NCBI GenBank assembly: GCA_018894105.1
Contig: CM032126.1
Location: 10,009,001 to 10,073,000 of the forward strand
Origin: Jacaranda mimosifolia
Taxonomy: Eukaryota > Streptophyta > Magnoliopsida > Lamiales > Bignoniaceae
DNA: 64,000 bases
Reading direction: 5' to 3'
In this document: positions 1 to 12,586 of the stretch, piece by piece
How the letters are laid out: each line of letters begins with the position of its first letter
Numbering within the stretch: position 1 is the stretch's first letter
Notes under the pieces: generated by a model
The model's database searches: none
Told to the model about the DNA's origin: nothing
What the model saw: only the letters and a program-made list of their open reading frames with translations
Made by a program: the position numbers and the translations under genes

Positions 1-781
1 TGGATATTGTGCTCTAAATAATACTATCTTAAACGGTAATCAATGTGGAAGTTGTGCTATGATTCAATAAAGTGGACTTATGCAGCCCAACTATGGCTTA
101 TATCTTTAATATGAACAAATACATTCTCAACTGAATCTTGCATGCAGACAAACGACTCCCTAGACTAGCTATTTATCAAACACCTCAGATTAGATTGAAA
201 GAAATATTTCACTTTGAGACTGTGAAAGAGACGTTCTCTTACTGCCACGTACTATGAATCTTGGTGAATGTTTGGTTACATATCTTTTTGACAGTGATAG
301 TCCCTATTGTCAATACTTAAGGAGTTCCACTGAAGGTTAGTTTACTGTTGCAAGGATTGAGCCTCTTATACCTAAACCAGCAATCAAGTTTAATATCACT
401 ATGAACTTAATGTTTTGATCATGTAAAAGTATGTGGCGTCTTAGAATTGTAATGTAGGTGAGATCTGAAAGATTTTAGTTTTGAGCTATGCGATAATTCA
501 GATAGCTAAGCTCTCTACCATACATTCAGGAGAATAAATCAACTTTTATTTGTGCACATGCTGGTTCTTTGAATTTTTTCTAGTCTGACTGGATTAATAA
601 ATTTTGTTATTCTGTTGTATCTTTTCCTGCAATGTTCTCTTCAGATTTGTTAGTATAGTTGGGCAACTTTTTGTGTTACTTTGCTGTCCTGATCAATGCT
701 AGCTAAGCTAACGACTGTGCCATTAAGTTCAACATGGGACAAATTTCACATATTGAATGACTGTTTTATTTATTTTTGCAG
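1..781. other. DGAT1: Non-coding lead-in, probably a DGAT1 intron
   Basis: No exon could be recognised on either strand. The segment ends in a T-rich tract and a TTTTTGCAG acceptor directly before the first DGAT1 exon. The residues that precede that exon in plant DGAT1 proteins could not be found here, so this is most simply the 3' part of an intron whose upstream exons lie before the window. Confidence 0.6.
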
Positions 782-3700
782 GTTACAGTCTCTCTGCATG
801 TTATAATAACAACAGCAGAAATCTTGTATCCTGTTTTTGTCATTCTCAGGTTCGTTTCAGTATTTTTAACTAGTTGCCCCCGCAGGTTGATGCTTTCTGT
901 CATACTTTCTAGTTTGGGATGTAAATGAAGATAATATATCAGAATTAAGAAGGGTTTCAAGATTTTGAATCCATTCTAAGTTAGTTGGAGAAAGAGAAGA
1001 CAATGACGTACACAATCATTTATTGAGTTTCTGAATTGATAACCAGACAACATTCACTAAAAATTTATGATTCTTGAATCAACTATTTCATAATTAATGA
1101 TAATATATATATATATGTATAGTAAAAAAATGATCTTAACAAATTGCCCTACCATGTGTTAGATAGTGGAGGGTGGTTTTGAAATTTAAAAGTAGGGTGC
1201 CAAGATATTGAGCATAAGGTCGAGTTTTCTAAATTTTGTGCCAAGAGATGGTGTGGCCATGGATGAGACATGAATGGAGAAGTGGAGTAATAAATTTCCC
1301 ATTTACTCCTCATTTGCATGATGCAATTTGCTTTATTTCCATGTTAGACATCCCGAACTTATTTGTGAACAACTAGGGATCATGCTAAAAGTAACATAAT
1401 GTCAGCCAGCATTTTGAATTTGGTGTGCACTATTTCAGAGTTGTGAGAGATATCCGTAATTGGTACCTAACTTTGGTGTATCTGCTTTCATATACGAAGG
1501 ACTAATAATTGCTTTAAGCTTTCCATTTGGTCTAGTGGGTCTTCTCTAAAGTTGGTCACAAGAGACAAAATACACAAAATGATGTACTTTCTGGGAAATC
1601 ATAATAAGAAGGGAGGACATCCTAAAGAAAATAACTGAAGAATTTTGGCTGGTAGGATGAATCTAATTAAAGCATTGTCTAATACCAACTTCATATTTTC
1701 CTGATTTTGAAATTGCACAGGTGTGATTCTGCTGTTCTATCTGGTGTAACTTTGATGCTTTTTGCTTGCATTGTGTGGTTGAAGTTGGTGTCTTATGCAC
1801 ATACAAATTATGATTTGAGAGTGCTTGCAAAATCTGTTGATAAGGTAATGAGAAGGGGAATTTCCTTTTTCTTTCTTGCAGGAATTGATGTAATATATTT
1901 CTCCATTTGCCTTTGCTCAGATTTGTATTTGGATAACAAAGTTCTTTAGGGGATTGTGAAAGCTAATTCCTTGCATTTGAGAGGAGGGGAGGGCATTTTA
2001 CCATTGAGTTTGGGCTGCAATGCAAAATTTGCTTTTAAAACATTTGACTTTCTTTACGTGCCTTACTCTGATTTTCGGTCATCATCCTGGCACTTACCAT
2101 GTTAAAATGGAGAAAACTTGAACTAAAGCTTTTATATTGGATTTTTTTCGTTATTATTATCATTATTGTTGTTGTTGTTGTTATTATTATTATTAATTTT
2201 GCTAAGATACTACCCATGATTTTTATGCTCAACTATCATTTATTGTATAAACAGTTCATATCTGTTCACACATTATTTTACTTTGTAGTTGCACTTCTCT
2301 CTCCCTGTCGCATCACTCCTTATGCACACACATGAACTCACATTCGTGCACATAAATATACTTTCAGTCATTAACTATATGCCATACTGTTGACAACTTG
2401 AATCAAGAACATGATATTTTTCCATGCTAAGCTTCTTTAATGATGCCAGTGGGAAGCTTTATCCAGTTACTGGGACATGGATTACTCTTATGATGTTAGC
2501 TTTAAGAGTCTGGCGTACTTCATGATTGCTCCGACGTTGTGTTACCAGGTACTTATTCTTGAGTTTTTAGTTAATGAAATCTCTGGTTATAATTTGTTAA
2601 TACAAAAATCATATTCAAAGTCATGAATGTATAGCTCATCTCGAGATTCCATAGGTAAATGCGAAACATGCTTATATAGGTTTAATACATGGAATGGGAA
2701 AGAAATATGTGTTTGCATATGACGAGGTGTGTTGGTTCAAGTGGGATGTCTTCATGCATGAAGTAGTAAAACCTACTCTTCAACTATGAGAGGTTGTCTA
2801 TCTTACCAAATTAAAGAGCTTTTCTCTCATGAGGACATCTTCTTATGGTTCACTATGTTCAGTTATCTGTAACCAAGTTTCCTGATTCTTACAAAATGTT
2901 TCTATTGGATCTTCTATGTTTGTGTATTTTTGGTGTGTATCTGCTAAATGAGTTTATATATGAGGCCTCACTTGGAAACAATGTTATTTTAAGTTCTAAA
3001 GAAATGAGAACGAAGAAAAACAATGCAATCATTGAGTTGACCGTTTGGTCACTTGGGTATTGCACATTTCTAGCATAGTTGACATGTTTAGTCCCTTGGA
3101 TATTGGACATCTCTAGCATCGTGCATCCAGCATGCTTGGTGGATATTCATTCAATATGATGATGAAGGTGCTGTCGAAACTTAGACTTTAAAGCTGGTGC
3201 ACTGGCAGCGCGCTTGCACTTTGAAATCCTCATTTGAATGAGAAGTAAATCATTCTCAGTATCCTAACACTGGGAAATTTTTTACTAATTTGTTGGTCTA
3301 GTTTTGAGCTAGACATGGATTCCATTGGTGTTGATACTGCTCTGCATGATTTAAGACCGAGTCTTTTGAACTATTTGTGCCATTACTAAATAAATGTTGT
3401 TATTTGCAGCCAAGATATCCTTGCACTGTGTGTATCCGAAAGGGTTGGGTTTTGTGTCAACTCATTAAGCTGGTAATATTTACAGGATTAATGGGATTTA
3501 TAGTAGAACAGGTAATTTCCTATTTCTTACCGGTTGATATGGTTTCTCTATTTTGATAATGAATTTGTTCTGATATCGTTTGTTTTCTGATGCAGTATAT
3601 TAATCCAATTGTACAAAATTCTCAACATCCTTTGAAAGGAAACTTTTTATATGCCATAGAGAGGGTCTTGAAGCTTTCAGTTCCAAATTTATATGTGTGG

Positions 3701-6700
3701 CTCTGCATGTTCTATTGTTTTTTTCATCTTTGGTGGGTTCACTCATCCTCAGGTCTATGGAATATATTTATTGCCTCTCCTTTATGATCATCCTCCTTTT
3801 CTTTTGGTTTGCTCCGGAGGCATTATAACATGTTATGTGATTTCATTTGTCTTCTTTAATAAGAAATTTTTTATTTGTCTTTTTTAATAGGAAATTTTTT
3901 CAACTGGATATTGTTAACTTGTTAACATAAAATAGTTGTTCATGAGTCTTGGTCATGGGGAACAAGATCTGCATATTTTTGATTCAGGGTGTTTATACGT
4001 TGCTCAACCCAAATACATGATGTTGGACATTACTATTTATTCTTGAAATTTTAGGAGAGGAGATCACAACAGATGAGTGCACACAAAATCTCCATATTTA
4101 GCTAAGATATAGTATCTAAACATAAAGAGTAGGCATTATCTTCTTTGCAAACAGCCATCAGAGACCAAGGCAACTCTAATATTGCTGTTTTAAAAAGTAG
4201 AGTTACAGTTGCCCAGAAAGTTCCACCTATTTTTAGGATTAGATATGCTTAATACTATTCTTTTTGTCTTTCTATGTTCATAAAAGTTCACATAGTCTTC
4301 TTGTGTCTAATATGTGTGGAAGTTGTTGGTGCGGCATGCTGTGAGACCACCCCAAATATAAGTTAATTCAAATGCTACCTGTAAACAAAGATTGAGATCA
4401 GTTAATTGTATGACCAGACAAATCAAGTTCGAAAGAAATTTGAGTGTCCAGAAAAATGGTAGCTTTTGCTCTTGATGGCAGGGCTTCATGAGTCGTCTGA
4501 ATTTTCCTGAACTTTAAATTGCCAAGAGCTATTACCAATAAAAGTTGAACAAGTTCATTTATTAAATTATTTAGCTCACAACCTTTCTGTATTCAATTTC
4601 ATCTTTGCTGTGAAAACATTCTAGTGTAGTTGAAGATAATTCAAGTGCTAGGGATATTAAAATTTTTCTGCTTTCTTAGTGCTTAAACTTCAGCAGCAGA
4701 CAATGCAATACGAGTGATTTATCTCCCTGGTAAGCAACGCTATTGAGTTATAGAGGTCTTTTGAAGATAATTGGGTGACAGGAAAATGGTGCTCATATGG
4801 GATTAAGATAGGGGCAGGCTTCTTTTCTTTTGTTGAACAGCCTAAATATGTAAAAATATGACACAAGCTCATCTTCTCGATTCCTGAAATAATTTCTTGA
4901 TAAAGGTTTCTGTTATGCTTTACGGAATAACCAACAAAAGCAATCCTTTCATTTCTGAAGCTTCTTTATGAAAACAGAAACTTGGGTTGTTGCATTACCT
5001 TTTTGTCCTTATAATTACATCGCTGTGATCATACTTACATGCAATGCTGTGGTATAGGCTAAATATACTTGCTGAATTTCTCTGTTTTGGTGATCGTGAG
5101 TTCTACAAAGATTGGTGGAATGCAAGGACTGTTGAGGAGGTAGATTATGAACGCTCAGGATGTATTCTCCTCATTTTAATATTCAAACCCATTTTCTGGC
5201 TGATTAAATATTTTGTATCCTCATTGCATATTTGATTGCACAACTGTGGCTGCATCAGTATTGGAGGATGTGGAATATGGTAAGTTCAGGATTTCAGCTA
5301 TACAGACTTATTTGACCCAAAAAAAAAAAAAAAAAAAAGAAAGAAAAATAGAGAGAGAGAGAGAGAGAACAAATTAGTTGGATTTCTGATTTTTTTTTCT
5401 TTTCTTTGTTTGCTAATATTGGTGTATTTTTTAACTGGGATGAATTCTGTTTTTCTCTAACAGCTTTGTGTGAAAGGTTGTAATATAAGATTTATGACAT
5501 CCATAACCATTTCTCATCATCTCTCTGACCTTTGTTGGCAATGTGTTATGAATCACAATCTATATTGTTTGAAATTCTGTGTTGCCTGAACTGGTTGTTG
5601 TGCTGCTTTGCTTAGCTATAGACATACTATGGATTTGGTTTCTTGATGTTTATATGTTTTTGGATGGAAGAAGGCCTGCAAATATGATCACCGTCGTGTC
5701 CATCAGTAATCATGTGGAGATGAAAGAGCATGGAAGGATACTATATTATCACTTGATAAACTAGATCAGGACACAGGAGTCCTACAAGGCCAAACTGACT
5801 TAGATGAAAAATCCAGGACCCAATGAGCAGATAAAGGAAAGCAGCTAGCTTAATGTGCCAATTGCTGCGTGCTGAAGGAGAAAATCAGTTTGTTGAGTTG
5901 GAAACAGCCGTAAAAGATTGCTGTTCTTATTCTTCTACATCTTCTCCAATTTGCTTAGACCATGTCTTAAAAGTCCACATCCATTCAATTCATTCAGCAG
6001 AAACAGGGGAGGAAATAGGGCTGGGTAGGGTTGGATTTGGGTTAGGAAAGTATTAATGCAACTACTTTATAGATTGTTGCATTTTTCTTGGCTCAGCCTA
6101 TCACCCTTTGGATCATACTTGGAGATCATAATGACTGGTCAAGCTAGGTTGAGGTTTATGTGAAACAGAAGCGCTGCCTAAAAGATGGAGTAAGGGTTCC
6201 CCTTACCAGTGCATACCATGTCAATCTACTTATATACCGTCCACAATCTTATTCAACCCTGCCGACTCCACCATCTTTCTTCCTCCCTCATCTTCACTTG
6301 CCATGTTTCCCTCCTGTTATGGTATTTTCATTCATTTCTATTTTCTATGCTAACCTACCATGTAAATATTTCTACCCAATTTTAATCTGCATAAACTCTC
6401 ATTTGGTTCCACATCCACCCTGTTGAATCCTATCTCCTATAGTTTGATGAACAATATATTCAAGAAAAACATTGAACCAATGTAGAAGAGCTTGTCCCAC
6501 CAGTGAGTTAATATATCATAGTAGCATCATCTATGCTATAACCCATATCATTTCAAGCCCATTTTCAATCTGCAAATCACTCTGTTTTCTGCAATTCAGC
6601 TGTACCCTTGGATTCTAAACTTGACGTGAGAGAATTAGATGCTTAGACATGCACCTGTACCACTAAATTACGTGCTATTTCTGTATACCCAGTTCAAAAG

Positions 6701-9700
6701 CAATGGGTATATCATGGACCTGGCTTCTTAATGCACCTGTTTTTGAAGATGTTACTTTACATGCTGCAATTTGTAGAAAGTTTTTGTTTGCTACCAAGTA
6801 CAGAATCCTGTTTTACTGGTATAACGCCCCTTCCTGTTCAAAAGAATCAATTGTTTGTACTCTGTCTAAAAGGATTAACTATCATTCTTTGGGAGAGTGC
6901 TTGTGTAGTGGCTTGCAGGTCATAATGATAGAATACATAAATATGCATCATCTTTCTAAGGTTGGGATAGATAAACATTTGGAAGTTCACTGGCATTGCC
7001 TAATTCTCTTCATCTTTTGTAATTGCTTTCACCCGTGGAAAGTTGACTAGAATTTTCATTTATTGCAGCCTGTTCATAAATGGATGGTTAGACATGTATA
7101 TTTTCCATGCTTACGGAATGGGATACCAAAGGTAATTTAGTTTCAACCCTTCAGCTGTTACTGAAATCATTTCCTTTGCATGCATTGATTGGTGGATTGT
7201 GGACAATCCTGGATAGCCAGTTTTCTACACATTAATTCATTTTCTAATTGTAAGAGAAAATGGAATGGTTTGTGAGCAATTTTATGTGTTTGATTCTATC
7301 AAATGGTGGAATTTTCTGGCAGTCCACTTTTACAAGAACTGTAATTTAAAAAATCTCTTTTGTCAGAGATGTGCGCTTGTTTATTTATAACTACAAGAAA
7401 CAAATAATCTTTTCTGGTTGGGATTAGAGTTAAATAAAGGGCTACCAGTAAGAGCATGTCTTAGTCATATTGTTTGTCTGCACCTCCCTAATGTTGACCA
7501 GTTGCACTTTTTTGCGTTGTCTAGTTTCCTGGCATATGATTCCAATAGTCGAATTTTTCTACTCTTCTTTGCCTAGACCAGGGAAGCCTTGAAAAACAAG
7601 GTCCTTTCTCTCTAGTAACTCCCATTACTTTCTTGAGTCCTTCAATGAGCATTCATATCTGTGCCTCAAGATTGTAAGGCTTAAGATTGTAACCTGTTTA
7701 TGAATATCTGTTGTATCATTCATACTGTAAGATAAGGATCAACCAAATGATAACCACATACCTTTCTATATCTTAAGCGAAGTATTATGGCCAGTTATAT
7801 TCATTAATCCAAATGGTACCTGGAATAAATAATTAAAGAATTTCGATTTGGAAGACATTAGATTGCCCTTCTCCAAAGATTTTGAATTGCTTTTGGATTT
7901 CGGGTTAGAATGAACTTCGAGAAAATTTTCCATGATAATGACACTTGAGATCAAACTTTTGCAACTCCTTCAAATAATTGTTTTGTATTGTGGGCTTTCA
8001 GCCGTCAACCTGCAAGCAATATATAAGAAGCTAAAATGGTTGTTTGGCATCATGGCCCCTAATTAGGTGTGGGTGCAGTATATGGGTTGTTTTCTGTCCT
8101 CTTTTCTGATTTATATGATTGTAAATGTCTTTTGGGTTCTGATGTAGGGAGTTGCAGTTTTGATTGCCTTTTTTGTCTCTGCTATTTTTCATGAGGTATG
8201 ATAAATCTCACAAACTTTTTACTTAAGGTTAGCTTTTCAGTAGATGAGTCTGAGTTATGTCTGCTGACAGCTGTGCATTGCCGTCCCCTGCCACATGTTT
8301 AAGTTGTGGGCATTCATTGGAATCATGTTTCAGGTAATGGCGTTTTCCACTTTTGTAGCATTTTATCCTAGGATCTCAGATTTTATCGAGGAAAACACTA
8401 GTTTTAATGGGAAGAGGGATTAACTCAATATTTCCAAGAGTCATTGTTTACTTGTCATTTGCAAAAAACGTCAAGGTTGAATTCCCATATGGTCCTCTGT
8501 TTATTTGGATTTGAACAGGTTCCTCTCGTCACTTTGACTAATTACTTGCAAGACAAGTTCAAAAGTTCTATGGTAGGTTTCCTCTTTACTTCATATGTAC
8601 TTGGTTTTGTCAAATTCTTATATTTTCCTCCACAGATGTTCCCATTTTCTTGTTATTTAATTTTTCTTCCTGTTACAACTCATGAATTGAATTAGCCACC
8701 CTAGACTTAGAAGAAGACACATAATAAGAACTTATAGGCTACCTATTTTGGATCGAGAATCATAACTAGACATTATAGTTAATTTTTCTATTTCTGATTG
8801 GATTTGGGGTGAAACTCTTGCTAAAGTGAACATAGAATTGGATTAAGGTATTGTTTCGTATGGACAGGTTTGAGTATGTTATAGTTTTCCCTTCAATATA
8901 CCCTTTTTGGTGTTTTTCTTTTTCTTTTTTGGGACTTCCATATTTCTCTGTTTAAGTGGTTGAATTCCTAAGCTTAGTTAAATAAACATCAGTGGTGGTT
9001 GGAGAAAGAATTATTAGCATTAGAGGGAGTGTCAATTGCTAGTAGTTGTATGTCAGAAGCTATTTGCCGGCATTCCTTCTAGTTCACAATTGTTTCTTTA
9101 GCTGAAGATACAAGTATGTTATTTATTGGAGTACTGTGTCTACTTTATATCTTTTATTCTATTTTGTATTTCATTCAAAAAAAAAAATTTGTTTTTTTTT
9201 AATCCCTTGTGTTCTCAGAAAATGCATTTGACTATTATGTGTTCAATTTGCTGATTTAGCTTTGGTTTCTACCCTATTTGACATGTTTCGGGGTTTTTTA
9301 TAAAAAAAATTATAAAAATAAAATAAAATTACAAACATATCGCCCTTTTTGGGGGTATTTCAAAATTATAGTAAGTTGCACTCAACAGTAACCAAATTTT
9401 GTCTCACAGCCGCCGTTTTTGACCGGAATAAAAAGTTTTCTTTTTTTGTGTATAAATTCTTTTAGGACTTGTTCTCCTATATTTTGTGAAAATATTTTTT
9501 CAACCCCCCAAAAAATTTCAAAATGCATGCACATTCCCCAATCTTTATCCCAAAATACTACAATTTTTTACCCAAAAAACCCCTCATAATTCACCCAAAA
9601 AAACCCTACACCATAAAAAGCACACCTATCCTGTCATTTTCTCACTCCATCTTTCATATCAACCATTCATTACTTCACTTATATATACACACATATATAT

Positions 9701-10807
9701 TTACATATATGAAAAAATTAAAATTTTGCTACTTAAAAAATTATAAAACTTATGTTTAGCTAAAAATATTTAATGTATTAGTTAGTTAAAAATATTAAAT
9801 ATCTTATTAATTTTTAAATAAAAAATTATTTAAAAAATTCTTTCAGAAGAAATGTTAGTTTAGTAATAATAAAAACCTTGGAGGCCAAATTAAGTCTTTA
9901 AAATTGAAATTTCAAAAAAAAAAAAAAAAAATTCCCCCTCTTGCGACGAAAAAATCCGTTGCATCCTTGACAAGTAAAGGTTTTTATTACTATTAAATTA
10001 ACATTTTTTCTGAAAGAATTTTTTAAATAATTTTGTATTTAAAAATTAATAAGGTATTTAATATTTTTAACTAATTAATTAATACATAAAATATTTTTAG
10101 GTAAACATAAGTTTTATAATTTTTTAAGTAGCAAAATTTTAATTTTTTCATATATGTAAATATATATGTGTGTATATATAAGTGAAGTAATGAATGGTTG
10201 ATGTGAAAGATGGAGTGAGAAAATGAGAGGATAGGTGTGCTTTTTATGGTGTAGGATTTTTTTGGGTGAATTATGAGGGGGTTTTTTGGGTAAAAAATTG
10301 TAGTATTTTGGGAGAAAGATTGGGGAATGTGCATGCATTTTGAAATTTTTTTGGGGGGTTGAAAAATATTTCCCCAAAATGTAGGAGAACAAGCCTAAAA
10401 GAATTTATACACAAAAAAAGAAAATTTTTTATTCTGGTAAAAAACGACGGCTGTGAGACAAATTTTGGTTACTGTTGAAAGTTGCACTTATAATTTTGAA
10501 ATACCCCCAAAAAGGATGGTATTTTTGTAATTTTTTTTTTTTTTTTTTTTACAATTTTTTTATAAAAAACCCCATGTTTCGAATGTTTTAAACGGCAATG
10601 CATTGTTTGGGAGTTGCTTTTCCTTTTACGCAGACTCCTCACTTTGCACTTTCAAGTAGTATGATTAACCTAGAAAGGGATTCTTGTTCATTAATTTACC
10701 AGGTGGGGAATATGATGTTCTGGTGTTTCTTCAGCATCCTTGGCCAACCCATGTGTCTTTTGCTATACTACCATGACTTGATGAATCGAAAGGCTATTGC
10801 GAGGTAG
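782..10807 (+). CDS. DGAT1: Diacylglycerol O-acyltransferase 1 (3' part, 12 exons)
   Basis: Exons, all with GT-AG borders and matching phases: 782-849, 1721-1844, 2450-2548, 3410-3511, 3596-3732, 5058-5139, 5259-5279, 7069-7131, 8148-8195, 8271-8333, 8519-8572 and 10703-10807. They give 321 codons plus a TAG stop. The family transfers an acyl group from acyl-CoA to diacylglycerol at the ER membrane, the last step of triacylglycerol synthesis (MBOAT superfamily). Visible marks are the LKLVSYAHTNYD segment, the NPIVQNSQHPLKG block, FYKDWWNA in the sixth exon, the HKWMVRH stretch, and SAIFHE holding the family's essential His (8190-8192). The C-terminus has the plant signature YYHDLMNRK. Several hydrophobic stretches fit membrane helices. 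Plant DGAT1 proteins usually have about 500 residues, so roughly the first 180-200 residues lie outside the window. The 3410-3511 exon is unusually Cys-rich. Identity is near certain; exon borders rest on splice consensus, phase and family homology. Confidence 0.96.
2151..2196. repeat. Trinucleotide microsatellite (ATT)n/(GTT)n
   Basis: Compound ATT and GTT repeat in the DGAT1 intron between the exons ending at 1844 and starting at 2450. Short ORFs on both strands here are products of the repeat. Confidence 0.85.
5319..5368. repeat. DGAT1: Poly(A) tract followed by (GA)n
   Basis: An A run of about 20 bases followed by GA repeats, in the 1.8-kb DGAT1 intron after the 21-nt micro-exon. The rest of that intron (5280-7068) holds no element I recognise. 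Confidence 0.85.
9291..10572. mobile_element. Mutator-like foldback MITE in the last DGAT1 intron
   Basis: Two arms of about 590 nt (9291-9879 and 9977-10572) are inverted copies of each other around a loop of about 97 nt. The ends are GGGTTTTTTATAAA and its complement. The direct 9-bp repeat CATGTTTCG flanks it at 9282-9290 and 10573-10581, the length typical of Mutator-like elements. There is no transposase; ORFs in the arms are mirror images of each other. It lies wholly inside the 2.1-kb intron, so it is transcribed with the DGAT1 pre-mRNA and could fold into a long hairpin (inference). Confidence 0.88.
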
Positions 10808-11776
10808 GCAATAATGGTCCTAGTTCCTACAAAAGTCTGCTTATTGAGCCCAGAAATCCTTGAAATCCAAATTGCCCAAAGGCGCCCAGAAGGTGTCCTG
10901 TTCGAATAAGTAATCATCTTTCTTCATCCAGGCGCAGCTTCTGAGAAACCAAAATAGCTCTACCACTTCTTGTAAGCATAGTTGGGGAATGCAATTTTGG
11001 GTCAAATGGAGCATGTTGGCATTGATGAGTTTGCTCCATTCAAATGAAAGGCTATATTACTTTTTTTGTAAATTCACAAAGCATATATATGCATATAAAC
11101 TTGACGATGAAAATATTATGGAAAATGTTGTTTCATCTCCAACTTAATTTCTTCTTGTAGTTCGATTGTAATTTTCAAGTTCAAGATTTTTAATAAAATT
11201 TTAGTCAAAATTCAAATAAATAAAATCTTATTAATTATAATATGTTTGAATGAATACGATTCATAAGATATACGATTGTGGTAACATTATTGCATAATTT
11301 ATAAATTTTAACTAATAAATATTTATAATACTTGTTTATGAAATGAGCGAGAAAAGATCATCAATTAACATAAATGATTAAATAAAGTACTTAAAGAATC
11401 AGAGTTATTGAATATTCAAAATTTAACTAAAAATTGAAATTAATTCGATTGCCTATGATTGAATAGTTGTTCTAATATTTGATTTAGCTTGAAGCGTTCG
11501 CTCTTTATTTGGTTTCGTGAAATTTTGTGTTTTTCTTCTTAAATTTTGCAAGTGTTGTCTCTTTTGCCTTAGAATTTATATGCTGTCATTTTACTTGTTC
11601 TTTCCAATCAAATTAATAAACAAAAATATAATAATTATGAACAGTAATTATTGTTTTACTCTTCTTTTCATAAATACAAAATTTCAGATAAAAATTTGTT
11701 AAGATAAAAATTAAAAGAGCTCACATACTTACCAAATTTTACATAATCTTAAATCATTTATATTATTAATAAAGAG
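10808..11776 (+). other. DGAT1 3' UTR and intergenic DNA
   Basis: Sequence after the DGAT1 stop. An AATAAA motif at 11192-11197 is a possible polyadenylation signal, about 385 nt after the stop. No other gene or element was recognised. Confidence 0.4.
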
Positions 11777-11794
11777 CCTATTCTTTTTTAGTAT

Positions 11795-11901
11795 TTTTAT
11801 TTATTTATACACACGCACATTAAGAGTTCGTTAGAGCTTGAACTCCTGACCTTCCACATTATGTGGGAGACTTATGCCGCTGGGCCACAGGCCACTCGGC
11901 A
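11795..11901 (-). mobile_element. tRNA-derived SINE with 18-bp target duplication
   Basis: Read on the minus strand, the sequence starts like a tRNA: an A-box match TGGCCCAGCGG, then about 30 nt later a B-box-like AGTTCAAGCTC, then a short A/T-rich tail. The direct repeat CCTATTCTTTTTTAGTAT (18 bp) flanks it exactly at 11777-11794 and 11902-11919, as expected for LINE-driven retroposition. The body is about 107 bp, short for a plant SINE. It is not a functional tRNA gene because the acceptor stem does not close. Confidence 0.78.
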
Positions 11902-11919
11902 CCTATTCTTTTTTAGTAT

Positions 11920-12336
11920 GTTTTCAAATACTTTACCTAAAGTAATCTTCTTTCTTTTTCAAATCCTTGCATCTACATAAAAATAATTGCAATCCCACTA
12001 ATTAATATACTCACTACTACAACATATAGAAAGGTTATACATGATTATGCATATTTTTGTTTCTTTGCAATTATTTCTTCATATTTCTAACTTCTTCCTA
12101 TAGGTACAATTCCTTCCACCTAAACTCTCTTTTCTTTACTTTTATCTATATTAATTTTTTGGCCTACATAAATTAGTTTGTCGCTGACATTAATTGATTA
12201 TTTCTACTATTATATTAATTATTTTCAAACTACTTGATTTTTGAATCAATTTTCACTTTTATTGAATACACATGCATTGAGTATGCACCAATGCCTAATT
12301 TGAATGATTGTTGTTAAGGCTATATCATTATAGAAC

Positions 12337-12368
<32 letters not shown>

Positions 12369-12586
12369 ATCATCATCATCATCTAAACAAAAATTATTAT
12401 ATACTACTGAATTGAAATTTTAGTATGAGAATGACATAAACAGAAACTTGGCAATTATGATTGATTGAAAAATCTTTTAACTATTTCTTAAAAAGTTTAT
12501 CTACAATTTTAGACAAATATAACTACCTAAACATTTATGTGTGTATTTAAAAAATATTAATATAATTGCTTAATAAAGGTTATTAG
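11920..12586. other. AT-rich intergenic DNA
   Basis: No gene recognised. It contains a microsatellite at 12338-12383 and ends at the ATTAG target copy of the gypsy element (12582-12586). Confidence 0.5.
12338..12383. repeat. Microsatellite (TTG)n(ATC)n
   Basis: About eight TTG units run straight into ATC units. Simple sequence between the SINE and the gypsy element. Confidence 0.9.

Noticed and set aside
1..781. An upstream DGAT1 exon
   Set aside because: No frame here gives the residues expected before the exon at 782.
6703..7050. ORF of 115 codons on the + strand
   Set aside because: It lies inside a DGAT1 intron whose donor and acceptor are clear, and it has no family motif.
9486..10392. 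Four overlapping ORFs of 78-92 codons on both strands
   Set aside because: They are mirror translations of the two arms of the foldback element and do not match a protein family.
11795..11901. tRNA gene
   Set aside because: A and B boxes are present, but the acceptor stem does not pair and the direct repeats mark a SINE.
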